This document shows positions 1-8,102 of a stretch of 64,000 nucleotides of DNA, piece by piece; position 1 is the stretch's first letter; each line of letters starts with the position of its first letter. A program made the translations under genes and the position numbers. The notes beneath the pieces were generated by a model. It did not search any database and was not told where the DNA came from. It worked only from the letters and a program-made list of their open reading frames with translations. The DNA lies in NCBI RefSeq assembly GCF_014647215.1, contig NZ_BMOT01000005.1, positions 124,001-188,000 on the forward strand, in the 5' to 3' direction. Source of the stretch: Shewanella aestuarii (GTDB taxonomy: Bacteria; Pseudomonadota; Gammaproteobacteria; Enterobacterales; Shewanellaceae).

Positions 1-78
1 TTATTGATTTCACCTAATCATAAACAAGCTTTGATTTTCGAGCAAAATGGCCAGTACAAATTAGGCATTCGTGGTTAA
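1..78 (+). CDS. C-terminal end of an unidentified protein (partial)
   Basis: An open frame enters from the left edge and ends in TAA at 76-78, leaving 25 residues that finish in GQYKLGIRG. The next gene lies 65 bp downstream on the same strand, so the two could be co-transcribed. The fragment is too short to name. Flagellar accessory genes such as flgT or flgP often sit near flgN in relatives, but nothing visible here supports either name. Confidence 0.5.
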   Translation, partial: LLISPNHKQALIFEQNGQYKLGIRG

Positions 79-143
79 TGTAAATTATTTGATGGTTATA
101 GATTTTCTTCCGTTTGTCATGCTTTATTAAAAGAATAATTAAC

Positions 144-704
144 ATGAAAGTATTATCTGCTTCAACGTTAGCCGCGGCATTGCTTGCTTGTCCCTTCGTA
201 CATGCAAAAACAGTTTCGAGTGTTGATGTGCAAGAGTCACTAACAATCCAGTCACAAGTACTTGAATTAAATGGTGCAGGTATTCGAAGTAAGTTTTTCA
301 TTGATTTATATGTTGGTAGTTTATATTTACCGACAACTCAGCATAGTTTAGTCGAGGTTCTTGAACAATCGGTTGCGGTTATTCGTTTGAATATTACCTC
401 GGGCATGATCTCTTCAGATAAAATGGTCGATGCCATTACCGACGGATTTGAGTCTGCAACAGATGGTGATGTTTCGACTATAGAAGCTGAAATCAGCCAG
501 TTTATGGGGCTATTCAATGCTGAAATTAACCAAGGAGATCAGTTTACGTTTATCTTAACTAAGAATGAAGGTACTGCCAGTTTCAAGAACGGGCAGCCGC
601 AGGGGGAGATAAAAGGAGAGCGCTTTCGCCAAGCTTTACTAAAAATTTGGTTAGGTGATAAACCCGCACAGGACAGTTTGAAAAAAAGTCTTTTAGGGCT
701 TTAA
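144..704 (+). CDS. Secreted chalcone isomerase-like protein
   Basis: A 186-residue protein. The start at 144 (MKVLSAST) is preferred over one at 114 because it begins directly with a signal peptide: a short basic start, a hydrophobic run to about residue 16, and a likely AHA cleavage site near residue 21, so a periplasmic location is expected. The mature part (LELNGAGIRSKFFIDLYVGS, then a SLY-L-P stretch and a C-terminal ERFRQALLKIWLGDKPAQ) resembles the bacterial chalcone isomerase-like family, where the name reflects fold rather than proven flavonoid chemistry. No enzymatic role can be assigned. It converges on flgN and ends in its own hairpin terminator. It may be unrelated to motility. 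Confidence 0.75.
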   Translation: MKVLSASTLAAALLACPFVHAKTVSSVDVQESLTIQSQVLELNGAGIRSKFFIDLYVGSLYLPTTQHSLVEVLEQSVAVIRLNITSGMISSDKMVDAITDGFESATDGDVSTIEAEISQFMGLFNAEINQGDQFTFILTKNEGTASFKNGQPQGEIKGERFRQALLKIWLGDKPAQDSLKKSLLGL

Positions 705-808
705 TGCTTAATCAGTTACTTGAGCGCATCTGCCCAGATCATTTCTGTTTCAATCGTTGCCTTAATAATGGCAATGTTACCATTAGGCAGTAAGTATTTA
801 TCGCTACA

Positions 809-836
809 CTCATAAGTTATTGTTATGAGATTTTTT
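809..836 (+). terminator. Intrinsic terminator after the chalcone isomerase-like gene
   Basis: Arms CTCATAA (809-815) and TTATGAG (823-829) form a 7-bp stem with a 7-nt loop, followed by six T at 831-836. It separates the plus-strand gene from the convergent flgN. Confidence 0.75.
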
Positions 837-864
837 ACTAATAATAATGGTTTAGAATAAATAC

Positions 865-1290
865 TTATGCTTTGAAATCATTGCCAAGTGTCGAGATAGT
901 CGAGGTTTTACCTTTGTCATTATAGGTTAAGCTGGATGAGTTACGACTAGCCTGCAGTGCCTGAGAGAATCTATTCAAGGTTGCGAGATTTAATTCAATT
1001 AAGCTGGCATTTTGCTGATTGATATCTTTGCAATCGGCTAAAATTGCTTTTGCAGCGATGACCTTTTCAATTAGCTCTGCATCAGATGTGAGTAAAGAGT
1101 GTTCAGGATGATTTGCTAGAGATTCATCATTGGTTTTTAATGCAATCAGGCATTGTTGTTTTTCTTGGGCAAGTTTAAGCAGTTTATCTGCATCTTGATC
1201 TTGCAATGCTTTTTTTTCGGCACAAATAAGTGACCTCAGCGAGGTAAGAATCCCATGCTGATGTGAAAGTAATGTTGAAAGTGCTGTCAT
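865..1290 (-). CDS. flgN: FlgN, chaperone for hook-filament junction proteins
   Basis: A 141-residue, mostly helical protein. In known systems FlgN holds FlgK and FlgL in the cytoplasm and hands them to the flagellar export gate. Assignment rests on size, helical glutamine- and leucine-rich composition (ALSTLLSHQHGILTSLRSLI, then EKKAL) and its position directly after flgM. The ATG at 1290 is chosen because a GAG lies about 8 nt upstream and the product then starts MTALSTLL like other FlgN proteins; a GTG at 1323 would add 11 residues. It follows flgM after a gap of about 130 bp that contains a hairpin. Its clients flgK and flgL are encoded at 12694-15834. Confidence 0.85.
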   Translation of the reverse strand: MTALSTLLSHQHGILTSLRSLICAEKKALQDQDADKLLKLAQEKQQCLIALKTNDESLANHPEHSLLTSDAELIEKVIAAKAILADCKDINQQNASLIELNLATLNRFSQALQASRNSSSLTYNDKGKTSTISTLGNDFKA

Positions 1291-1387
1291 ACTGATACTC
1301 AGATTATTTTGCTTTGGAAACACCTGTCTATGACACCAAAAGGTGCCGCATTCTTATACTGTAACGTTCAGAAGAATAGACTAAAGC

Positions 1388-1411
1388 AAAACTGTCTTTG
1401 TAGGCAGTTTT
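1388..1411 (-). other. Hairpin in the flgM-flgN intercistronic gap
   Basis: Arms 1388-1396 and 1403-1411 pair over 9 bp (one G-T wobble) around the 6-nt loop 1397-1402. On the minus strand no T-run follows, so this is not a standard terminator. It could set the relative amounts of flgM and flgN message. Confidence 0.5.
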
Positions 1412-1424
1412 AGTAAAGCCTAGG

Positions 1425-1754
1425 CTATTCTTCTTGGAACTTAAGTCCGCTAAGTTCTGCTTCAAAGCTTGCAATGTTGGCAGCAAGTTTTTCAGGATCA
1501 ACTTTATAGCGACCTTCAGAAATGGCTTGTTTGATTTCAGCCACTTTCTTTTGATCTATTTCAGGTAAGCTTGCCATTTTTGCCTGTGCACTTTGTAATT
1601 CTTGTGCTTGTGGCGTTATGCTTACAGAATCGGTTTTTACCTGTGCAGTTGTTGCCTGTGGTGCGGCTTTAGCTGCATTGTTTGTGGTTTTTGCATCACG
1701 CGCAGTAACTGGCGTAGGCGTAGCTGTTTTAAGCTTGTTAATGTCAATTGCCAT
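1425..1754 (-). CDS. flgM: FlgM, anti-sigma28 factor
   Basis: A 109-residue protein. FlgM binds FliA (43217-43939) and keeps it inactive until the hook is complete, then is exported through the flagellum. The sequence shows the family pattern: MAIDINKL at the start, an alanine/threonine-rich disordered middle with DSVSITPQAQEL at residues 42-53, and a C-terminal sigma-binding region with VAEIKQAISEGRYKVDPEKLA at about residues 71-91. The gene is preceded by a near-consensus sigma28 promoter, so FliA should drive production of its own inhibitor. It is followed by flgN and preceded by flgA on the same strand. Confidence 0.95.
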   Translation of the reverse strand: MAIDINKLKTATPTPVTARDAKTTNNAAKAAPQATTAQVKTDSVSITPQAQELQSAQAKMASLPEIDQKKVAEIKQAISEGRYKVDPEKLAANIASFEAELSGLKFQEE

Positions 1755-1791
1755 GGTAGGCTCCAGCGTTAATTTCGGTTTTCCAAACAGG

Positions 1792-1818
1792 CTATCGGCA
1801 CTGTGGGAAAAAACTTTA
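1792..1818 (-). promoter_or_regulatory. Sigma28 (FliA) promoter for flgM-flgN
   Basis: Read on the minus strand: TAAAGTTT (1818-1811), an 11-nt spacer, and GCCGATAG (1799-1792). This matches the enterobacterial consensus TAAAGTTT-N11-GCCGATAA at 15 of 16 positions with exact spacing. The flgM start lies about 38 nt downstream. Confidence 0.9.
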
Positions 1819-1825
1819 GCTTATT

Positions 1826-2533
1826 TTACATTCTAACTTCGACTTCGCCAACGCCAATAACTCTAGCTTCTAGTTCTCTGTTTGAATTAGCATTCTTAAC
1901 TCTTATAGACTCGCCTACATTTCCATCTTGCATCGCTTCACCTAATGTTTTTATCTGAAGATTTTGGCTGTTAGCATAGATAGATACAGCATCACCTTTA
2001 CAGACAAAACATAAGTGACTATTTAAAATTGGAGTCCCTTTATTAATTCGACGTTTAGTTTTACTGCCTAAAACGTCGTTAAGATCAGCATAGAACTGAC
2101 CGCGTAAACTGTATTGATCAATGTATTCTATTTGCAGTTGTAATTCTGTGAGTAACGTATCAGGGGAGAGTATTTCACTGCTGACGACTACAGGAAACAT
2201 TATCTCGACCCGAACGGATAAGTAAATCTGCCAAGGATAGTCATAGTCTGGACTATTACAGCTGATTTTTACGGTGTTGTTTCGGCCTATTTCACGCTCA
2301 CTGGCTAATTCAACGGTAATAGGGGGAAAACAACGAGGTGGTGTCAGTCGTCCCTCTAAATTTTGTGGCGTAATGAGTAACTTAGCATTCGGGGACGACT
2401 TAATTTTTTTTCTTACAACCTCTTCAGCCAATTGGCTTATGGTCGATAAGGTAGGTACGCTAGCATCTTCATTCGCAAAAACTGCTAATGAATTGAACAA
2501 TAAATAGAAAAAACACAATAAATATACTTTCAT
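1826..2533 (-). CDS. flgA: FlgA, periplasmic P-ring assembly chaperone
   Basis: A 235-residue protein with an N-terminal signal peptide (MKVYLLCFFYLLFNSLAVFA, cleavage near residue 20). FlgA helps FlgI polymerise into the P ring around the rod. The C-terminal half carries the SAF-type region expected of FlgA: GSKTKRRINKGTPILNSHL, then VSIYANSQNLQIKTLGEAMQ, then IRVKNANSNRELEARVIG. Length is typical. It sits upstream of flgM with about 70 bp between, where the flgM sigma28 promoter lies, so flgM can be transcribed both from the flgA promoter and on its own. Its partner FlgI is at 10406-11506. Confidence 0.92.
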   Translation of the reverse strand: MKVYLLCFFYLLFNSLAVFANEDASVPTLSTISQLAEEVVRKKIKSSPNAKLLITPQNLEGRLTPPRCFPPITVELASEREIGRNNTVKISCNSPDYDYPWQIYLSVRVEIMFPVVVSSEILSPDTLLTELQLQIEYIDQYSLRGQFYADLNDVLGSKTKRRINKGTPILNSHLCFVCKGDAVSIYANSQNLQIKTLGEAMQDGNVGESIRVKNANSNRELEARVIGVGEVEVRM

Positions 2534-2874
2534 AGTCGAGATACTAGCTTGTTTTGCCAGATTGCACCTATACTTAATTTTGAGTTAGAGCGTGAATATA
2601 AAGCTAGGCTTTGTTCATCTGTGGTGAACAGCGACAATTGATTGACTACCTTAGCGGATTATTCGTGCTATATGGTCTACAGATAAGAGTTAGCAAATAT
2701 TATGCCGATATAAAAATTGCAGCATAATAAAGTACATTGATGGCTTGGGTTACTTTTCGGTTTGAGCAATTTAAATCTTCATATCCGTTAAGATAATCAC
2801 TTTAAATTTATGTTTTGAAGCAAAACAGGCTAGTATCTATTTATTTGGATATTTTAATAAAAAAAGGCAGTGTT
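2534..2874. other. Divergent intergenic region flgA / cheV
   Basis: About 340 bp of AT-rich non-coding DNA between two divergent genes, so promoters for both should lie here. A candidate sigma28 site for cheV is at 2685-2711. No sigma54 GG-N10-GC site was seen on either strand, and no clear promoter for flgA was found. Confidence 0.6.
2685..2711 (+). promoter_or_regulatory. Candidate sigma28 promoter for cheV
   Basis: AAGAGTTA (2685-2692), 11-nt spacer, GCCGATAT (2704-2711). The -10 matches consensus at 7 of 8 positions; the -35 is weaker (5 of 8). It would give a leader of about 155 nt before cheV. Chemotaxis genes are common FliA targets. Confidence 0.55.
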
Positions 2875-3795
2875 ATGTCGAGTATCATGGAATCCGTCAA
2901 CAAACGAACTCAATTAGTTGGTCAAAACCGATTAGAGTTACTGTTGTTTAAACTTAATGGGCGTCAACGTTTTGGTATTAACGTTTTTAAAGTAAAAGAA
3001 GTACTTCAGTGTCCACCGTTAACGACTTTACCCAAATTGAATCCGTTTGTTAAAGGGGTGGCACATATTCGTGGTGCTACTATTTCTGTTATCGATTTAA
3101 GTGCTGCGACTGGCGGTAGGCCTTTAACGTCAACTGAAAATTGTTTCATTATTATTTCTGAATATAACCGAAGTGTTCAGGGGTTCTTAGTGAGTTCGGT
3201 TGAGCGGATTATCAATATGAACTGGGCGGCAATTATGCCGCCACCTCAGGGTGCTGGACGATACTCATACTTAACCGCAGTAACCGAAATTGAAGGTGAA
3301 TTAGTCGAGATTTTAGACGTTGAAAAAATTCTTGATGAGATATCACCTGTTAAAACGGCTATTAGTGAAGAAGTGAATCAGCAATTAACCATTGATAGAG
3401 AACAACATTTTCACATTATGGTGATTGATGATTCAGCGGTTGCTCGTAAGCAGATTATTCGCTCTTTGGAATCACTAAAACTGCAGATTGATACTGCTAA
3501 AGACGGCCGTGAAGCTTTAGAAAAGCTAAAAAGTATTGCCAAGGAGATGGATGATGTCTCTGTTGAAATTCCTTTGATTATTTCAGATATTGAAATGCCA
3601 GAAATGGATGGCTATACCCTCACAGCTGAAATTAGAGATGATCCTAAGTTAAAAAATATTAAAGTGGTGCTGCATACATCGTTAAGTGGTGTGTTTAATC
3701 AGGCCATGGTACAAAAAGTTGGCGCAAATGACTTTATTGCAAAATTTAATCCGGATGAGTTAGCCGCTGCAGTTAACAAGCATTTAAGTTTATAA
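2875..3795 (+). CDS. cheV: CheV, CheW-response regulator hybrid coupling protein
   Basis: A 306-residue protein with a CheW-like domain at about residues 17-158 (FGINVFKVKEVLQCPP, FVKGVAHIRGATISVIDLS) and a receiver domain at about 178-306. The receiver has the acidic pair in VIDDSAVAR, the phosphoacceptor D238 in IISDIEMPEMDG and the lysine in FIAKFNP. CheV links receptors to CheA and is thought to tune adaptation when phosphorylated. The ATG at 2875 is preferred: it gives the family start MSSIMESVNKRTQLVGQNRL, whereas a TTG at 2815 would add 20 unrelated residues. cheR follows after about 110 bp. Confidence 0.95.
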   Translation: MSSIMESVNKRTQLVGQNRLELLLFKLNGRQRFGINVFKVKEVLQCPPLTTLPKLNPFVKGVAHIRGATISVIDLSAATGGRPLTSTENCFIIISEYNRSVQGFLVSSVERIINMNWAAIMPPPQGAGRYSYLTAVTEIEGELVEILDVEKILDEISPVKTAISEEVNQQLTIDREQHFHIMVIDDSAVARKQIIRSLESLKLQIDTAKDGREALEKLKSIAKEMDDVSVEIPLIISDIEMPEMDGYTLTAEIRDDPKLKNIKVVLHTSLSGVFNQAMVQKVGANDFIAKFNPDELAAAVNKHLSL

Positions 3796-3904
3796 TAATT
3801 GTGTATTGTTCGCAGTAGACAACATGGCAAGTTCATGAGTATTGGTAATGCGTAAAAGCCCAGTCTAATAGGGCAACAATCACTCATAATACTAGGATGT
3901 GAAT

Positions 3905-4738
3905 GTGACAGATAAATCACTCGCAGAAGCAGAATATAATCAATTTAGGTTGTTTTTAGAACAACATAGCGGCATCGTGTTAGGTGAAAATAAACAATAC
4001 CTTGTACGTAGTCGTCTTGCGCCACTAATGGGTAAACACAATTTACCTTCACTTTCTGAAGTGGTTAAACATTCGATGAAACCGACAGAGCGCCAGTTGC
4101 GAGCTGAGGTTATTGATGCCATGACCACAAATGAAACCCTATGGTTTCGTGACCGTTACCCTTTTGATTTACTTCATAACACGTTATTACCTGAATATTC
4201 TAAATTAGGTCGTTCATTGCGTATATGGTCTGCAGCTTGCTCTTCTGGTCAAGAGCCTTATTCATTAGCTATGACAGCCTTAGAATACCAGCAACGTAAG
4301 CCGGGAACACTTCCAGGTGGGGTCACTATTCAAGCGACGGATTTATCTCCATCTATGTTAGAACGCTGTAAAAATGCAGAATATGATGGATTAGCCTTAG
4401 CTAGGGGACTATCTGAGGAGCGTAAACGTCAGTTTTTTGATGCTTTGCCAAATGGCAACATGAAAATCAAAGATAATGTGAAGCGTTTGGTTAACTTCAG
4501 AGCACATAACTTACTTGAAAGTTATACCCTTCTTGGTAAGTACGACATTATATTTTGCCGTAATGTACTGATCTATTTTGCTCCAGAGGCAAAGGCGAAA
4601 ATATTGCGGCAATTTGCTGCCGCATTAAATCCCAAAGGGATTCTTTTCCTTGGTGCGTCAGAATCTATTGCCGGATTAACAGATGAATTTGACATGGTTC
4701 GTTGTAATCCTGGTATTTATTATCAAAAGAAAACTTAG
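3905..4738 (+). CDS. cheR: CheR, chemoreceptor glutamate methyltransferase
   Basis: A 277-residue enzyme that transfers methyl groups from S-adenosylmethionine to glutamates of chemoreceptors, opposing CheB (47375-48577). Seen: an N-terminal helical domain (about residues 5-75), TTNETLWFRDRYPFDLL, the SAM-binding stretch RIWSAACSSGQEPYSLAM, IQATDLSPSMLE and the IIFCRNVLIYF motif. The GTG at 3905 is chosen because AGGA at 3894-3897 sits 7 nt upstream; a GTG at 3899 is too close to that site. It probably shares a transcript with cheV and ends at a strong terminator before the flgB promoter. Confidence 0.95.
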   Translation: MTDKSLAEAEYNQFRLFLEQHSGIVLGENKQYLVRSRLAPLMGKHNLPSLSEVVKHSMKPTERQLRAEVIDAMTTNETLWFRDRYPFDLLHNTLLPEYSKLGRSLRIWSAACSSGQEPYSLAMTALEYQQRKPGTLPGGVTIQATDLSPSMLERCKNAEYDGLALARGLSEERKRQFFDALPNGNMKIKDNVKRLVNFRAHNLLESYTLLGKYDIIFCRNVLIYFAPEAKAKILRQFAAALNPKGILFLGASESIAGLTDEFDMVRCNPGIYYQKKT

Positions 4739-4750
4739 TTAATTTGTTGA

Positions 4751-4782
4751 AAAGCATGCGTTATTGTTAGCGCATGCTTTCC
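4751..4782 (+). terminator. Intrinsic terminator after cheR
   Basis: Perfect 10-bp stem, AAAGCATGCG (4751-4760) with CGCATGCTTT (4771-4780), 10-nt loop, TTT in the 3' arm. It insulates the sigma54 promoter of flgB. Confidence 0.75.
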
Positions 4783-4812
4783 TCTCTACATTTCCCCTCT
4801 ATTAGCAAATAA

Positions 4813-4829
4813 TTGGCATAACCTTTGCT
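4813..4829 (+). promoter_or_regulatory. Sigma54 promoter for flgB operon
   Basis: TTGGCATAACCTTTGCT: GG at 4815-4816 and GC at 4827-4828 give the required GG-N10-GC spacing. The expected start of transcription is near 4840, about 24 nt before flgB. The likely activator is FlrC (23810-25156). Confidence 0.92.
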
Positions 4830-4863
4830 TCATATCTATCAGTTAGCTGATGGAGGCAATTTT

Positions 4864-5262
4864 ATGGCGATTAATTTTGATAATGCACTTGGGGTACATC
4901 AATACTCTCTGGGTGTTAGGGCGCAACGCGCTGAAGTATTATCAAGCAACATAGCAAATGCGAATACCCCTGGGTATAAAGCTCGCGATGTCGATTTTGC
5001 CTCTGCGATGCAAGCAGCAAGTTCTCGTCAAAAAGGTTTGACGATGAGTACATCCAACGAAAAACATTTCGATTTAACAGCACTCAGCCAACAGCATGTA
5101 AAGTTTCGTGTTCCAAATCAGCCTGATACTGGCGATGGTAATACTGTAGATATGCAGCAAGAACAATCAGCCTTTATGCAAAACTCTCTTGAATACCAAA
5201 TGTCATTGGGGTTTTTAGAAAGTAAGTTTTCTGGAATGCGTAAAGCATTGCGAGGTGATTAA
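4864..5262 (+). CDS. flgB: FlgB, proximal rod protein
   Basis: A 132-residue rod subunit, one of the first axial proteins added on the MS ring. It shows the rod/hook family N-terminal motif SSNIANANTPGYKARDVDF (about residues 28-46) and a C-terminal helix with the family pattern FMQNSLEYQMSLGFLESKF. The ATG at 4864 has an ideal GGAGG at 4852-4856. A longer frame from 4825 is excluded because that codon lies inside the sigma54 promoter. First gene of the flgBCDE operon, 2 bp before flgC. Confidence 0.96.
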   Translation: MAINFDNALGVHQYSLGVRAQRAEVLSSNIANANTPGYKARDVDFASAMQAASSRQKGLTMSTSNEKHFDLTALSQQHVKFRVPNQPDTGDGNTVDMQQEQSAFMQNSLEYQMSLGFLESKFSGMRKALRGD

Positions 5263-5264
5263 CT

Positions 5265-5681
5265 ATGAGCTTATTTAATATTTTTGATGTAGCGGGTTCC
5301 GGTATGACGGCTCAGTCGGTGAGACTGAACACGACAGCAAGTAACATCGCCAACGCTGACTCTGTATCAAGTAGCATTGATAAAACATATCGAGCACGTC
5401 ATCCCGTTTTTGAAGCTGAAATGGCAAAAGCGAATCACCAGCAATCTGGTGCCCACCGCGTTAATGTCAGTGGCATTGTTGAAAGTGATAAGCCTCTGAT
5501 GAAAGAATTTGCGCCAGATCATCCTATGGCAGATGGTGATGGTTTTATTTATAAGCCAAACGTGAATGTCATGGAAGAGATGGCCGATATGATTTCAGCA
5601 TCACGTTCGTATCAAATGAATGTTCAAGTGGCTGATGCAACTAAATCTATGTTGCAACAAACACTTAGAATGGGTAAGTAG
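5265..5681 (+). CDS. flgC: FlgC, proximal rod protein
   Basis: A 138-residue rod subunit. Visible are the N-terminal axial motif TASNIANADSVSSS (about residues 24-37) and a C-terminal NVNVMEEMADMISASRSYQMNV segment (about residues 101-122) typical of FlgC. It stacks on FlgB in the periplasmic rod and is exported without cleavage of a signal. Two bases separate it from flgB; flgD follows 24 bp later. Confidence 0.96.
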   Translation: MSLFNIFDVAGSGMTAQSVRLNTTASNIANADSVSSSIDKTYRARHPVFEAEMAKANHQQSGAHRVNVSGIVESDKPLMKEFAPDHPMADGDGFIYKPNVNVMEEMADMISASRSYQMNVQVADATKSMLQQTLRMGK

Positions 5682-5705
5682 CATGAATATTGTTGGAGGT
5701 AAGTT

Positions 5706-6494
5706 GTGAGCCTCGTTAATCCTTATAGCAGTCAGTCTTTGCCGCAACAGGCATCGACATCAACGAATACCGGTACGGTAAGCAAAAATACTGTGCAGTC
5801 GAATTCGACTACCACAAGTACAGGTAATCCTTTTTTAGACGGTATTCGCTTACCTGATGCGCCGGAAACGCCTGAAGCGAATGATCAAATGCTTAAGCAG
5901 GAAGATTTTTTTGCTTTGCTCAGTCAACAGCTTTCGATGCAAGATCCATTTAAGCCCGTTGATAATGATCAGATGATTGCACAAATGGCATCGTTTTCAA
6001 CGGTTGATGGTATTGCCAATTTAAATAAAGAAATTCTGAATTTAAATGGGGTAATGAGTTCAAGCCAAGCACTGCAGGCATCTAGTTTAGTGGGACGTAA
6101 AGTATTAATCCCATCAGACACAGGAGCCATTAGTGCAGGTAATACTGAAATTAAAGGTGTGGTAAGTACACCTGCAGCGATTGATACCATAACAATCCGA
6201 ATTGAAGATGAAGCTGGACAATTAATTAAAACCTATGAAATTGATGGCAGTGCTGGTGGCAATGTGGATGTTGCTTGGGATGGATTAGATAAAAATGGTC
6301 AACCTGTAGCTGAAGGCAGTTATGCCATAAAAGCGAGCGGTAAAGTTGATGGTCAATCACAAGATTTACCCGTATCAACTTATGCTCATGTGACGAGTGT
6401 TTCACTCGGTACCGCAGCAACAGGAGCCATTTTAAACTTACGTGGTATTGGCGGTATTAAGTTGACCGACGTACTCGCGGTATCTGAATCTTAA
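5706..6494 (+). CDS. flgD: FlgD, hook cap / hook assembly scaffold
   Basis: A 262-residue protein that caps the growing hook and leaves once FlgE is polymerised. The N-terminal third is serine/threonine-rich and disordered, followed by the FlgD signature MLKQEDFFALLSQQLSMQDPFKPVDNDQM written here in parts (LLSQQLSMQDPFKPVDN at about residues 70-86), then a Tudor-like and Ig-like region with SYAIKASGKVDG and IRIEDEAGQLIKTYEID. The start is GTG at 5706 with GGAGG about 7 nt upstream. Length is slightly above the E. coli protein, mainly in the disordered N-terminus. Confidence 0.95.
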   Translation: MSLVNPYSSQSLPQQASTSTNTGTVSKNTVQSNSTTTSTGNPFLDGIRLPDAPETPEANDQMLKQEDFFALLSQQLSMQDPFKPVDNDQMIAQMASFSTVDGIANLNKEILNLNGVMSSSQALQASSLVGRKVLIPSDTGAISAGNTEIKGVVSTPAAIDTITIRIEDEAGQLIKTYEIDGSAGGNVDVAWDGLDKNGQPVAEGSYAIKASGKVDGQSQDLPVSTYAHVTSVSLGTAATGAILNLRGIGGIKLTDVLAVSES

Positions 6495-6554
6495 TAAATT
6501 TAACTTGTGACAGAAATTTGTCATTAAAGAAAAGCTGATTATTCGAGGTGAAAT

Positions 6555-7916
6555 ATGTCTTTTAACATCGCATTAAGTGGTATCGCAGCCGCTCAAAAAG
6601 ATTTGAATACCACGGCCAACAATATTGCCAACGTCAATACTATTGGTTTTAAAGAATCACGAGCTGAATTTGCGGATGTATACGCCAATTCAATTTTCTC
6701 AAACAGTAAAACGGCGGTGGGTGGTGGTACAACCACGACTCAAGTGGCGCAACAATTTCACCAAGGTAGCTTGCAATTCACGAGCAACTCACTGGATATG
6801 GCGATCAGTGGCGGCGGTTTTTTTGTTACTTCATCAGAAATCGGTACCCGTGATCAGTCTTTTTCTCGTGCTGGTGCATTTAAGGTTGATTCGGCAAATT
6901 ATATGGTTGATTCGGCAGGTAATTTTTTACAAGGTTTCCCTGTTGATAAAGAGGGGAACTCAACCTCAGTTAGCTTAACGACCACTCAACCTATTAAAAT
7001 CCCAGATACAGCTGGTAGCCCAGTAATGTCAGGTAAAGTTGGTTTACAAATGAACCTAAATGTAGGGGAGTCAGCCTTAGACCCTGCCGCTTTTGACCCG
7101 ACAAATCCCGATACATTCAACAATTCAACCTCTGTGACAATCTATGACTCATTGGGTGAATCACATATTATGACGACTTACTTCATTAAACCTGAAGAAG
7201 GGTCATATACCGGAGAAAGCAACTGGGTTGCTTACTACGCTGTTGATGGTAAACCGGTAAATTTAGATGGCGCAGCTGGGCAATACAGTGTTGACACCAC
7301 AGGTGATGGTATTATTGATGGTACACGAAACGCACAAACTGCTGGCGGATGGACTGGTGCAGTAATTAAATTCAATGATGCAGGTGCGTATACAGGTAGC
7401 TCACCTGCGGTAATCAACACTGAAGTCTTGGGGGTTGGTGGTGCTAACGTATTAGGTCCTGGTGCCGATGGTTCTCAAGCGGTTACCGTGAACTTTAATA
7501 ATCCAACTCAATATGCATCACCTTTTGAAGTGACTGAGTTAACTCAAAATGGTACTACAGTCGGTCGTTTAACGAATGTGGGGATTGGCGCTGATGGTCT
7601 AGTAACCGCAAGTTACAGTAATGGCTCAACCGTGCCACTTTCAAGAGTTGCGCTAGTGCGATTTGCCAATGAACAAGGCTTAACTCAAGTGGGTAATACT
7701 TCTTGGAAAGCGAGCTTGGATTCTGGTCCAGCTTTAGCTGGTGAAGCTAATAGTGGTACTTTTGGTAGTATTCGTTCTTCAGCGCTTGAGCAGTCAAATG
7801 TTGATTTAACCACCGAGTTAGTGGATTTGATTTCTGCGCAACGTAACTTCCAGGCTAACTCTAGAACGCTTGAAGTGAACAACACCTTAAATCAAACCGT
7901 GTTACAGATTAGATAA
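6555..7916 (+). CDS. flgE: FlgE, flagellar hook protein
   Basis: A 453-residue hook subunit. The N-terminus SFNIALSGIAAAQKDLNTTA then NNIANVNTIGFKESRAEFADVY is the hook-family signature, and the C-terminus (SNVDLTTELVDLISAQRNFQANSRTLEVNNTLNQTVLQI) forms the matching D0 helix. The middle (about residues 140-370) holds the surface domains D1 and D2 and contains DSLGESHIMTTYFIK. Last gene of the flgBCDE group, followed by a hairpin terminator; a fresh sigma54 promoter then drives flgF onward. Its length is set by FliK (31571-33160). Confidence 0.96.
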   Translation: MSFNIALSGIAAAQKDLNTTANNIANVNTIGFKESRAEFADVYANSIFSNSKTAVGGGTTTTQVAQQFHQGSLQFTSNSLDMAISGGGFFVTSSEIGTRDQSFSRAGAFKVDSANYMVDSAGNFLQGFPVDKEGNSTSVSLTTTQPIKIPDTAGSPVMSGKVGLQMNLNVGESALDPAAFDPTNPDTFNNSTSVTIYDSLGESHIMTTYFIKPEEGSYTGESNWVAYYAVDGKPVNLDGAAGQYSVDTTGDGIIDGTRNAQTAGGWTGAVIKFNDAGAYTGSSPAVINTEVLGVGGANVLGPGADGSQAVTVNFNNPTQYASPFEVTELTQNGTTVGRLTNVGIGADGLVTASYSNGSTVPLSRVALVRFANEQGLTQVGNTSWKASLDSGPALAGEANSGTFGSIRSSALEQSNVDLTTELVDLISAQRNFQANSRTLEVNNTLNQTVLQIR

Positions 7917-7949
7917 TTTAAGACTATTTAAACATCCAATATAGATAGA

Positions 7950-7976
7950 GGTGTTGCCATAAGCGGCAACACCTTG
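7950..7976 (+). terminator. Terminator-like hairpin after flgE
   Basis: Perfect 9-bp stem, GGTGTTGCC (7950-7958) with GGCAACACC (7965-7973), 6-nt loop. The T-run is short (TT, then TATTT a few bases later), so termination may be partial. Confidence 0.65.
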
Positions 7977-8102
7977 CCTATTTAAGTGGCCGAGGTTCAA
8001 AGATTAATCCGAAAGATGTTTTTTTGACACACTCAATTATCACTCCCGCAGTGCAACTCCTATCTTAAACATAAAATCAATACCTTACACATTATAAAAT
8101 TG

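Noticed and set aside
14-301. 95-codon minus-strand frame at the left edge
   Set aside because: It is antisense to the chalcone isomerase-like gene and shows no recognisable domain.
704-793. 29-codon frame starting at the stop of the chalcone isomerase-like gene
   Set aside because: The TAATG junction is suggestive, but the product is short, has no motif and no ribosome site of its own.
2815-2874. N-terminal extension of CheV from a TTG
   Set aside because: The 20 extra residues are unlike CheV proteins; the ATG at 2875 gives the family N-terminus and has an AGGCAG site.
4825-4863. Longer FlgB start at 4825
   Set aside because: That codon lies within the sigma54 -12 element and upstream of the expected transcription start.
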